Assembly: GCA_937876495.1 (NCBI GenBank)
Contig: CALEGL010000013.1
Location: forward strand, 1-9,908
DNA length: 9,908 nt
Direction of reading: 5' to 3'
Source: an uncultured Bifidobacterium sp.
GTDB lineage: Bacteria; Actinomycetota; Actinomycetes; Actinomycetales; Bifidobacteriaceae
The position numbers and the translations under genes were made by a program. A model generated the notes under the pieces. It had not been told where the DNA came from. It did no database searches and was given only the letters and a program-made list of their open reading frames with translations. Positions 1 through 6,593 of the stretch are shown here, piece by piece. Position 1 is the first letter of the stretch. Each line of letters starts with the position of its first letter.

Positions 1-272
1 CTCGGGGAGGTGTAGAGGGGCCAGGTCTGGCGGGGGCTCGCCTTCGGGGATCCGGATCTATTCGTGGGTTTCGTCGTCGTCCATGGGCCTCGTTACACCC
101 GTTCGTCGGGGCGTCGAAAGTCCTCCCGCGACGGCCCGGCTCAGCAACCCCCATATGATCCGCCGGAACGCATGGGCCTCCATGGGGGGGGTTCGGTCCC
201 ATCCCCGAGGAGGATGTTGGGCTTGGTCCGGGCGGTTTCCCATCCGGTCTCGGTGGGCGAGGGGGGGGATGC
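1..272. other. Leader/intergenic stretch without a supported gene
   Basis: No reading frame here looks coding. The frames that stay open on either strand are Arg/Gly/Pro-rich, lack the GC-rich third-position pattern of the neighbours and have no convincing ribosome site. One minus-strand frame running off the left edge (about 58 to 1) gives a plausible-looking peptide but has no ATG, GTG or TTG start in the window. A TATGAT hexamer at 154-159 could be a -10 box for the gene at 273, but no matching -35 box is visible. Two runs of eight G occur at 184-191 and 261-268. Confidence 0.5.
261..268 (+). promoter_or_regulatory. Poly-G ribosome binding site of the membrane hydrolase gene
   Basis: The purine stretch GAGGGGGGGG at 259-268 lies 4 bases before the ATG at 273 and 10 bases before the in-frame ATG at 279, so it is the only evident Shine-Dalgarno sequence. 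It contains eight consecutive G residues, a homopolymer able to slip during replication. Changing its length would alter the spacing to either start codon. Confidence 0.5.
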
Positions 273-1694
273 ATGGTCATGGCTGTGCGATGGCTCGACC
301 TCGAAGACGTGTCACTGATCTCAGGATGGGTCCCCATCGCCGCCTGTTCGCTGCTCGCCCTGGGGCTGGCGGCGCTGGCACTGCTCTCCTGGGGAGAGAA
401 TCACGCCCGCGCCGGAGCTCTTCTCACGGCACCCTCGGCAGGGGTTCTCGGAACGATGGCCGGCGGTTTCGCCGTCTGGATCCTGTCGGATGTCCTCCGG
501 GTCTTCGGCGTCCGCATGGACCGCATGGCCCTGGTCACCGTGGCCGGCGGAATCGGCATCATGTCCCTTCTCGCCGTCGTGACGGTCAGCGGACGCGGTG
601 CGGCACGGGTCGTGTCAGCCGTTCTCGTACCTCTGACAGTCGTGTCCGCGGCCATGTGCGTCGACGTGGTCTACGGGGAGTATCCGACCCTGGGATCGCT
701 TCTGGGAACGGACCCCTACCCGCGGCTCAAGTCGTCCGAGATGCGCCGGGCGACGCTGGGAATCAAGGAATGGACGCGCATGTCACGTCTGGGGACGTTG
801 CCGTCGATGCCGTCCTCCGGGGAGGTCAGGTCCGTCTCCATACCAGCGGGCATATCGGGATTCGCCGCCCGGGACGCTGTGGTCTATCTTCCGCCCGCCG
901 CGCTGTCCGCCGAGCCTCCCGACCTTCCGGTGATGGTGATGCTGTCGGGACAGCCCGGTAGCCCGACGCGTTTCTTCGCCGCCAGCCGCATCGCCGCCAT
1001 CATGGACTCGTTCGCCCGACGTCATGAGGGACTCGCCCCCATCGTCGTGTCCCCGGACCAGAACGGATCCGCGCTGCACAACTCGCTCTGCGCCGACACG
1101 CAGGCGTACGGAGCCGCACAGACCTATCTGACCAGGGATGTCATCGCATGGATCCGCGCGAACCTCCCCGTCTCCGGATCCGCGCGGGACTGGCTTATCG
1201 GCGGGTTCTCGCAAGGCGCCACCTGCAGCATGCAGCTGGGACCGGCGTGTCCCCGCATATTCGGTTCCATCCTCGCCGTCTCCTCGGAACTCGAGCCAGC
1301 GGAGGGGTCACGCGACGTCATCATCCGCTTCTTCCACGGCAGCACCGCTCTGTACGACAGACATGTGCCGCTGCGAATCATCGCCGCCGCATCGCCCTCC
1401 ACGCAGAGCCTGTTCATCTCGGCAGGGTCGCAGGACGTCGACGCGCTCCACGACCAGAGCATCCTCGCCGGCGCCGCACGGAAGGCGGGGATGCGGGTGA
1501 CCGTCGACGTCATCGAAGGTTCGGGACATGACTGGCATACGGTGAGAGCCGCGCTGGGACCCGGAATCGCGGCTTTCTGCCGACTCACCGGTCTCTCTGA
1601 GGGCATCGCGGCGGAAGCGGCGCATCCTCCGCATTCGGACCCTCGACCGGGAGGCAGCGCGCACGCGACAATAATGACGGAGGATGCATCATGA
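273..1694 (+). CDS. Membrane-anchored alpha/beta-hydrolase (esterase family)
   Basis: This encodes 473 residues. Four hydrophobic segments lie at about residues 18-40, 48-76, 86-105 and 111-134, followed by a roughly 300-residue domain of the esterase D/antigen-85 type alpha/beta-hydrolase superfamily. The nucleophile elbow is GFSQG with Ser313. A strand-end motif SAGSQD gives Asp388 as the likely acid, and SGHDWH gives His419, matching the (G)GHDW motif of that family. The catalytic domain probably faces outside; that is inferred from the topology and the family. The last ~35 residues are Ala/Pro/His-rich and probably disordered. The start at 273 follows a GAGGGGGGGG ribosome site; ATG 279 is an alternative. 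The gene overlaps the MprF-like gene by ATGA, so the two are translationally coupled. Given that partner, cleavage of aminoacylated membrane lipids is an attractive role, but the substrate cannot be read from the sequence. It could also be a general envelope esterase or acyltransferase. Confidence 0.85.
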   Translation: MVMAVRWLDLEDVSLISGWVPIAACSLLALGLAALALLSWGENHARAGALLTAPSAGVLGTMAGGFAVWILSDVLRVFGVRMDRMALVTVAGGIGIMSLLAVVTVSGRGAARVVSAVLVPLTVVSAAMCVDVVYGEYPTLGSLLGTDPYPRLKSSEMRRATLGIKEWTRMSRLGTLPSMPSSGEVRSVSIPAGISGFAARDAVVYLPPAALSAEPPDLPVMVMLSGQPGSPTRFFAASRIAAIMDSFARRHEGLAPIVVSPDQNGSALHNSLCADTQAYGAAQTYLTRDVIAWIRANLPVSGSARDWLIGGFSQGATCSMQLGPACPRIFGSILAVSSELEPAEGSRDVIIRFFHGSTALYDRHVPLRIIAAASPSTQSLFISAGSQDVDALHDQSILAGAARKAGMRVTVDVIEGSGHDWHTVRAALGPGIAAFCRLTGLSEGIAAEAAHPPHSDPRPGGSAHATIMTEDAS

Positions 1695-4354
1695 GCGACT
1701 TCGCATCAGACGACGCCGGAACGCAGCGCGGGATCCCCCTGCGGCAGCGCGGTTTCCATGGAGGATCGGACGACGCCGGACGTCTGCCGATCGCGCGGAT
1801 CCGCAGACGTCCGGTGACCACGGCGGTGACGACCGTCGTTCTGACGACGAGTCTGGCCCACGATCTCATCTCCCTGACCCATCCGCGGTTCCGCATGCCC
1901 TGGACCTGGGCCCTCGGTGCATCCGGCGTTGGGATGCGGACGCCGTGGAGACGCCTGGGGACCCCCGCGTACATCCACGAATCGTCAGGCGTTCCCCTGC
2001 CGTCCATCCTCCGGCATCTGCTGTCATCCGCGGTGGTGGTCAACGGTCCGATCTCCCTTCTCGCCCTGACCGCGGTCCTGATCCCTCTTCTCTCCCTGGT
2101 CGAGGGACGGCTTGGATCCCGACGAACGGCCGCCGTGATGCTGACGGGGCTCGTCACGGCGGTTCTGACCGGTCTTGTCGTGGACGCCCTGGTCCTCCCG
2201 CACACACCTGACGGGCGATGGCTGCCCGCGGACTCCGCTACGCTGCTTTCGCCCCTGCTTCCCGCGGTGACGTCGCTTATGGCGGCGGCCCCGACCTTCG
2301 CACCCGCGTTGCGTCGACGAATAGTGATTGCCATGTACGCCGGCATCGCCTCGATTCTGCTGTTCGGCGGCGGTCCGGGGGACTACTGCCTTCTCACGGC
2401 GGCGATCGCGGGCCAATGCTGCGGCAGTTGGCATTCCACGCCTTGGCGGGGTCTTCGCGCATTCCACGCCACGGATACCGAGATTCGGCATCTCCTAGCC
2501 TCCGCCCAGCTCGCCTTCGCCGTCGGCCCGCTGGTGGCCGTCGCATCCAGAACCCATTCCGGCGCGCTTACCCGGCTCGGCCTGATGCTCGCCATCGACC
2601 AACAGGACGGTGTCCCGAGCAAATGCCTGTCGAACGACATGCCGACGAGCTGTCTGGTCGTCCTGGGCATGAGTCGTCTGCGGGCCACGGAAATGTGGAC
2701 TCGCTCTCTTCTCTCTCTCGCCATCCTCGCGACCATCGCGTGGGGGCTGAACAGGGGCCGTCGTCTGGCGGCCCTCGGGTGCGTCGCGACCAACCTGGCG
2801 ATATCGGGGGGGACCGTCATGGGGTTCGCCTTGGCGGGGACGGAGTCACCGCCGTCCGTTTCCTTCCCCTATGCGGCTCTTGTGCCGCTCGCCCTGGCGA
2901 TTGCCATCATAGCCCACCGTCGCAGCTTCCCAATCAGGGGGCATCCCTGCGGAAGGAGAGTCGTTCTCCTCATTCTTGCCGCGACGCTCGCAGCCTCCGT
3001 CCTCGGTTTCACCGCCTATGCCCTGCTCTTCCCGTCGCTTTTCCGTCCGAATCCCGACGGACCGGTTCTGCTGCGCTTCATCGTCGACGACCTGCTGCCC
3101 GTCTCCCTTCCCGTCGCTACCGGGGCGATGACGCTGCACCCGCTGACGACGGCTTCGTCGCTCGTCATGACGGCGGCCTGGATTTCCGCTCGAATCGCCA
3201 TCCTGGCATCCTGCATCACCGTTCTGCATGACGTCCCGGACCCCGGCGAGACGGACAGGGAATCGGCGGATTCCTGTGTACTCGAGGGAGGAAGCTCTCT
3301 GGGCTTCATGACCACCTGGGACGGCAACAGATACCACGTCTCACCGAGCGGACGCTCGACGACCGCCTATCGGGTCCTGCACGGGGTGGCCCTCGCCGTC
3401 GCCGGACCCGTCGGCGACCCCGATGACAGACGGGAGGCCCTGAAGGACTTCCTGGACTTCTGCGCCTGGCATTCATGGACGGCGGCGTTCTATGCAGTCC
3501 ATGACGACGACCGACGCCTCCTGTCCGACATGGGGTGCCTGCCGATCCGAGTAGGAAGCGATATGGTTCTCGATCCTTCGACGTGGCAGACGCGGGGACG
3601 TCACTGGCAGGACGTCCGCACCGCGATCAACAAGGCCTCGCGCCTGGGAGTGACGGATGTCCTCACCACCTTCGAAGAGGCCGGCGAGGACGTCCGACGG
3701 CAGATCGTGGAGATATCCCGCCAATGGAGCACATCCAAGCCCCTGCCCGAGATGCGGTTCACGCTCGGTGGAATCCCCGAGCTACGCGACCGGCGGGTCC
3801 GTCTGCTCCTCGCCATTGACGCCTCGGGGCGGGTTCTTGCGGTTACGAGCTGGCTGCCCACCTATCTGCGCGGCCAGGTCCGGGGCTGGACGCTGGATCT
3901 CATGCGCCACCGCTCCGACGCCCCCAACGGAACCATGGAGTTCCTCATCGCGAGAATGGCGGAGCGTCTTCGCGACGAGATCAGGTCACGGAAGACGGCC
4001 GTCGAATTCATGAGTCTGTCGGCCGCGCCGCTGGCATGCCCCGACGACCCCGGGCATGACGAATCCCGCGCCTGGGGACTGCTTCTCCGCACGGCGACCA
4101 GGCTTCTCGAACCCGTCTATGGATTCCGGTCCCTCTACGCCTTCAAACTCAAGTTCCATCCGCGCCCGGAGCCTCTGAGCATCTGCATCTCGGACCCGAT
4201 GAGACTTGGCGCGCTGGCCCTGGCCATCGCGGACGCATACATCCCAGGAAAAGGACCTTCACGCCTTCTCAGACTCATGCCGAGGCCGTCGACACGATAC
4301 GCGCACAGGCCGGGCACAGACCGAAGACCTCGACGGTATGGGATGTGGCGGTGA
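1691..4354 (+). CDS. MprF-like membrane protein with C-terminal DUF2156 aminoacyl-lipid transferase domain
   Basis: This encodes 887 residues. The start at 1691 overlaps the upstream stop (ATGA), with GGAGG at 1679-1683. The first ~40 residues are polar. Roughly a dozen hydrophobic segments follow, at about 43-62, 113-136, 146-168, 185-200, 211-240, 268-288, 338-384, 392-409, 423-448 and 464-512. Residues ~535-830 match the GNAT-fold LPG synthase/DUF2156 domain: a GFMTTWDGNRYHVS start, GPVGDP near 572-577, FYAVHDDD near 600, a VGSDMVLD strand near 621-628, and a NKASRLGV segment near 647-654. That family moves an amino acid (Lys, Ala or Arg) from charged tRNA to phosphatidylglycerol or diacylglycerol at the inner leaflet. 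The amino acid and lipid cannot be told from sequence. The N-terminal membrane half is not evidently the usual MprF flippase; residues ~100-250 resemble a rhomboid fold. The last ~35 residues are Arg/Pro-rich and overlap the regulator gene on the other strand. Confidence 0.82.
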   Translation: MSDFASDDAGTQRGIPLRQRGFHGGSDDAGRLPIARIRRRPVTTAVTTVVLTTSLAHDLISLTHPRFRMPWTWALGASGVGMRTPWRRLGTPAYIHESSGVPLPSILRHLLSSAVVVNGPISLLALTAVLIPLLSLVEGRLGSRRTAAVMLTGLVTAVLTGLVVDALVLPHTPDGRWLPADSATLLSPLLPAVTSLMAAAPTFAPALRRRIVIAMYAGIASILLFGGGPGDYCLLTAAIAGQCCGSWHSTPWRGLRAFHATDTEIRHLLASAQLAFAVGPLVAVASRTHSGALTRLGLMLAIDQQDGVPSKCLSNDMPTSCLVVLGMSRLRATEMWTRSLLSLAILATIAWGLNRGRRLAALGCVATNLAISGGTVMGFALAGTESPPSVSFPYAALVPLALAIAIIAHRRSFPIRGHPCGRRVVLLILAATLAASVLGFTAYALLFPSLFRPNPDGPVLLRFIVDDLLPVSLPVATGAMTLHPLTTASSLVMTAAWISARIAILASCITVLHDVPDPGETDRESADSCVLEGGSSLGFMTTWDGNRYHVSPSGRSTTAYRVLHGVALAVAGPVGDPDDRREALKDFLDFCAWHSWTAAFYAVHDDDRRLLSDMGCLPIRVGSDMVLDPSTWQTRGRHWQDVRTAINKASRLGVTDVLTTFEEAGEDVRRQIVEISRQWSTSKPLPEMRFTLGGIPELRDRRVRLLLAIDASGRVLAVTSWLPTYLRGQVRGWTLDLMRHRSDAPNGTMEFLIARMAERLRDEIRSRKTAVEFMSLSAAPLACPDDPGHDESRAWGLLLRTATRLLEPVYGFRSLYAFKLKFHPRPEPLSICISDPMRLGALALAIADAYIPGKGPSRLLRLMPRPSTRYAHRPGTDRRPRRYGMWR

Positions 4355-4724
4355 ATCCGTAGCGGCCGGCCACGGCCCTCACCCACTCCTCGTCAGGCGG
4401 CTCGATCTCCACGGTCCGTCCGCAGCGTTCACAGACGAGATGGTGATGATGGTCGTCGTCGTTGCAGATGCGGAACATCTGCCGTCCATCAAGCCTGATG
4501 GTGTCGGCCCTGCCCGAATCCGCGAGGGCGTTGAGCTGTCGGTACACGGTGGACAGCCCGATGGCCGTGCCCTCGTCCTCCATCATCCGGTGAAGCCTCT
4601 GGGCCGAGACGAAGTCCGCACAGGTCGTCAGCGCGTCGAGGACGGCCTTCTTCTGCCAGGTCCGCCGGTTGGCCTGTCCGCCGCTCCGCTCGAGCGCCGT
4701 GCCCTCCGCATCCAAGGGATCCAT
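4275..4724 (-). CDS. Fur-family metal-dependent repressor, Zur-like
   Basis: This encodes 149 residues, the usual Fur/Zur length. The winged-helix domain spans ~18-85, with recognition-helix sequence GLSTVYRQLNAL at 56-67. It is followed by a His run (92-95), CERC (Cys98, Cys101) and CPAC (Cys137, Cys140), which form the structural zinc site of the family. The HHHHLVCxxCGRTVEIE layout and the HTVEVFGLC segment are closest to actinobacterial Zur/FurB regulators, so zinc-responsive repression is the best guess; iron or peroxide sensing is not excluded. The frame stays open to 4874, but that extension is antisense-like purK shadow. ATG 4724 was chosen because it starts 8 bases after the purK stop and has GAGGG overlapping that stop. 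It is therefore probably the third gene of the purE-purK transcript. Its 3' end overlaps the MprF-like gene tail-to-tail by 80 bp. No Zur-type operator palindrome was found in the window. Confidence 0.88.
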   Translation of the reverse strand: MDPLDAEGTALERSGGQANRRTWQKKAVLDALTTCADFVSAQRLHRMMEDEGTAIGLSTVYRQLNALADSGRADTIRLDGRQMFRICNDDDHHHHLVCERCGRTVEIEPPDEEWVRAVAGRYGFTATSHTVEVFGLCPACARIVSTASA

Positions 4725-4732
4725 GCCCGCCC

Positions 4733-5908
4733 TCACTCGTCCCGCAGATCGTCCCAGCAGCCGGTGGCCTCGAGGTCGTCCACCGTGCGGGCGGTGTCGT
4801 CGGTGAGCACCGTGATGTGGCCCATCTTGCGGTCGTGCCTGATCTCGGCCTTGCCGTAGTCGTGGACGTTCCATTCGGGATGCGCGGGGAGAAGGGCCCG
4901 GGTCGGTTCGACGTGCTGGCCGAGGACGTTGACCATCACCGCGGGCGACAGCAGACGGGGCTTCGGCAGAGGCCAGCCGGCGATGCCGCGCACATGCGCG
5001 TCGAACTGGTCGATGGAGCAGGCCTCGATGGTGTAGTGGCCGGAGTTGTGCGGGCGCGGGGCCAGCTCGTTGACGATGACCCTGTCGTCGCGGGTGATGA
5101 ACAGTTCGATGGCGAGGGTGCCGGCGAGCTCGAAGCCCTTCGCCAGGCGCAGGGCCAGCTCGTGGGCCTCGCGTTCCACCTCGGCGCTCACCTGCGCCGG
5201 AGCGATCGTCAGATGGAGGATGTTGTGCCGGTGCTCGTTGCGCACGATGGGGAAGGTGACGAAGTCGCGTCCGTTGCCGGTGACGAGGATCGACGCCTCG
5301 AAGGCGAAGTCCACGAAGCCCTCGAGGATGGACGGCGGCAGAGGGTCGTCGGGCGTGAGGGACTCCTCCACGGCCTTCAGGTCCTCCGGGCCGCGCAGCA
5401 CCTCCTGGCCATGACCGTCATAGCCGCCGCGCCGCGTCTTGAGGACCGCCGGATAGCCGATCTCCGCGATGGCGCCATGAAGCCCGTCGAGGTCGTCCAC
5501 GGCCCGCCAGGGAGCCGTCGCGGTCCCGTGCTCGTTGATGAAGCGCTTCTCGTTGACGCGGTCCTGCGTCACCCGAAGCAGATCGGTGCCCTGAGGGATG
5601 GCGACGACGTCGCGGACCATGTCCAACGCGTCGGCGTCGACGTTCTCGAACTCGTAGGTGAGCACGTCGCTGCGTTCCGCCAGCTCGCGGATGGCAGCCC
5701 TGTCGGCGTAGTCCGCGGTCACCTGGAAGTCGGCCACCTGGGCCGCCGGGCAGTCCGGGGTCGGGTCGAGCACGCCGACGCGCAGACCGTGATAGCGGGC
5801 CGACAGGGCCATCATCCGTCCCAGCTGCCCGCCGCCGACGATGCCGATCGTCGCTCCGGGAAGCAGATGGTCGACGCGTCCGTTCGTCTCCTCAGACAAG
5901 CTGGGCAT
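4733..5908 (-). CDS. purK: N5-carboxyaminoimidazole ribonucleotide synthase (PurK)
   Basis: This cytosolic enzyme uses ATP and bicarbonate to carboxylate 5-aminoimidazole ribonucleotide to N5-CAIR in de novo purine synthesis, and PurE then rearranges the product. It has 391 residues with an ATP-grasp layout. The N-terminal [12 protein letters not shown] is at 22-33 and YEFENVD at 85-91. The glycine-rich ATP loop [12 protein letters not shown] is at 157-168. [11 protein letters not shown] is at 196-206, and the metal/ATP site [15 protein letters not shown] is at 279-293. MGHITVL near 362-368 is typical of the C-terminal domain. ATG 5908 is preferred because GAGGTGGAG lies about 7 bases upstream; the in-frame ATG at 5926 has no well-spaced ribosome site. 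The gene starts 17 bases inside the end of purE, so expression is probably coupled, and it is followed after 8 bases by the Fur-family gene. All expected motifs are present and no frame disruption is seen. Confidence 0.96.
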   Translation of the reverse strand: MPSLSEETNGRVDHLLPGATIGIVGGGQLGRMMALSARYHGLRVGVLDPTPDCPAAQVADFQVTADYADRAAIRELAERSDVLTYEFENVDADALDMVRDVVAIPQGTDLLRVTQDRVNEKRFINEHGTATAPWRAVDDLDGLHGAIAEIGYPAVLKTRRGGYDGHGQEVLRGPEDLKAVEESLTPDDPLPPSILEGFVDFAFEASILVTGNGRDFVTFPIVRNEHRHNILHLTIAPAQVSAEVEREAHELALRLAKGFELAGTLAIELFITRDDRVIVNELAPRPHNSGHYTIEACSIDQFDAHVRGIAGWPLPKPRLLSPAVMVNVLGQHVEPTRALLPAHPEWNVHDYGKAEIRHDRKMGHITVLTDDTARTVDDLEATGCWDDLRDE

Positions 5909-6404
5909 TGGAGCGCTCCACCTCATCCCTCATGGTGCTGCGGTAGTCCTCGAGCTTCGCCGCCAGACCGGCATCCGTGATGGACAGGATGCTCACGGCG
6001 AGAAGAGCGGCGTTGGTGGCGCCCGAGTTGCCCACGGCCGTCGTCGCGACGGGAATCCCTCCGGGCATCTGGACGATGGACAGCAGTGAATCCCATCCGG
6101 AGAGCGCATGCGAGCGCACGGGGACGCCGATGACGGGAAGCGTCGTCTGGGCGGCGACCATGCCGGGAAGATGGGCGGCTCCGCCGGCCCCCGCGATGAT
6201 GACCTTGAGGCCGCGGCCGCGCGCCCCCTTCGCGAAATCGGCCATCAGGTCGGGCGTCCTATGCGCGGACACCACCCGCTTGACATACGGCACCCCGAAC
6301 CTGTCGAGGGCGTCGCAGGCGTGCTTCATGGTCTCCCAGTCGCTGGCAGACCCCATGATCACAGCGACCTCGGGCTGTCGCTCCGAGGCTGTTTCCTCCG
6401 TCAT
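5892..6404 (-). CDS. purE: N5-carboxyaminoimidazole ribonucleotide mutase (PurE)
   Basis: This is the class I PurE that converts N5-CAIR to 4-carboxyaminoimidazole ribonucleotide, directly after PurK in purine synthesis. Its 170 residues are close to the family norm. Visible motifs are VIMGSASDW (15-23, substrate phosphate binding), SAHRTP (46-51, with the catalytic His48), [12 protein letters not shown] (71-82) and [19 protein letters not shown] (103-121). [12 protein letters not shown] lies near 125-136. The start at 6404 has GGAGG at 6414-6410 with a 5-base spacer. An in-frame ATG at 6416 would add four residues but overlaps that ribosome site. It is the first gene of purE-purK-fur and is transcribed away from the DXS-like gene. 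The much longer open frame upstream on this strand is antisense to the DXS-like gene and is not coding. Confidence 0.97.
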   Translation of the reverse strand: MTEETASERQPEVAVIMGSASDWETMKHACDALDRFGVPYVKRVVSAHRTPDLMADFAKGARGRGLKVIIAGAGGAAHLPGMVAAQTTLPVIGVPVRSHALSGWDSLLSIVQMPGGIPVATTAVGNSGATNAALLAVSILSITDAGLAAKLEDYRSTMRDEVERSNAQLV

Positions 6405-6431
6405 ACGAACCTCCATCGTCGAACCCCTCCC

Positions 6432-6437
6432 ACTGTA
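6432..6437 (-). promoter_or_regulatory. Candidate -10 box for the purE-purK-fur operon
   Basis: Read on the minus strand this is TACAGT (TATAAT-like). It would place transcription start near 6425, leaving about 20 bases of leader containing the GGAGG before ATG 6404. No good -35 box sits 16-18 bases upstream. No known purine operator or riboswitch was recognised in the short 5' region. Confidence 0.35.
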
Positions 6438-6555
6438 CGCAGCGGAAGGGAAAACGGATGGCGCGGCGACGACCGCCGACGGGAACGGGTGACGGCGTAT
6501 TGGGAGATGTTGGGGACGTCCGGGGATGACGGGCGGGCGGACCGGACCGCTCACG

Positions 6556-6561
6556 TACAAT
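6556..6561 (+). promoter_or_regulatory. Candidate -10 box for the DXS-like gene
   Basis: The hexamer TACAAT differs from the consensus at one position and lies 32 bases before the chosen start at 6594, predicting a short leader with GAAGGG as ribosome site. No clear -35 element is present. GACGTC-centred palindromes (6514-6521 GGACGTCC and 6572-6579 CGACGTCG) flank it and could be operators or chance. Confidence 0.4.
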
Positions 6562-6593
6562 GCGCCCGGAACGACGTCGAAGGGATGGGCCAT

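Noticed and set aside
58..243. 61-codon minus-strand frame in the left intergenic region
   Set aside because: It has no convincing ribosome site or recognisable domain, and its Arg/Pro/His-rich composition fits noncoding GC-rich DNA.
83..961. 292-codon plus-strand frame overlapping the membrane hydrolase
   Set aside because: It is Arg/Gly/Ser-rich in an alternative frame. The frame at 273-1694 has the catalytic triad and membrane helices.
4725..4874. 50-residue N-terminal extension of the Fur-family protein
   Set aside because: It lies inside purK, is Arg/His-rich and is unlike any Fur N-terminus. ATG 4724 has a good ribosome site.
4817..5980. 387-codon plus-strand frame opposite purK
   Set aside because: It is a mirror of the purK codon pattern (Val/Gly/Arg/His-rich), with no domain and no neighbouring expression signals.
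6108..6593. N-terminal extension of the DXS-like frame across the divergent region and into purE
   Set aside because: It would overlap purE antisense and the promoters, has no homology to DXS N-termini, and a proper ribosome site precedes ATG 6594.
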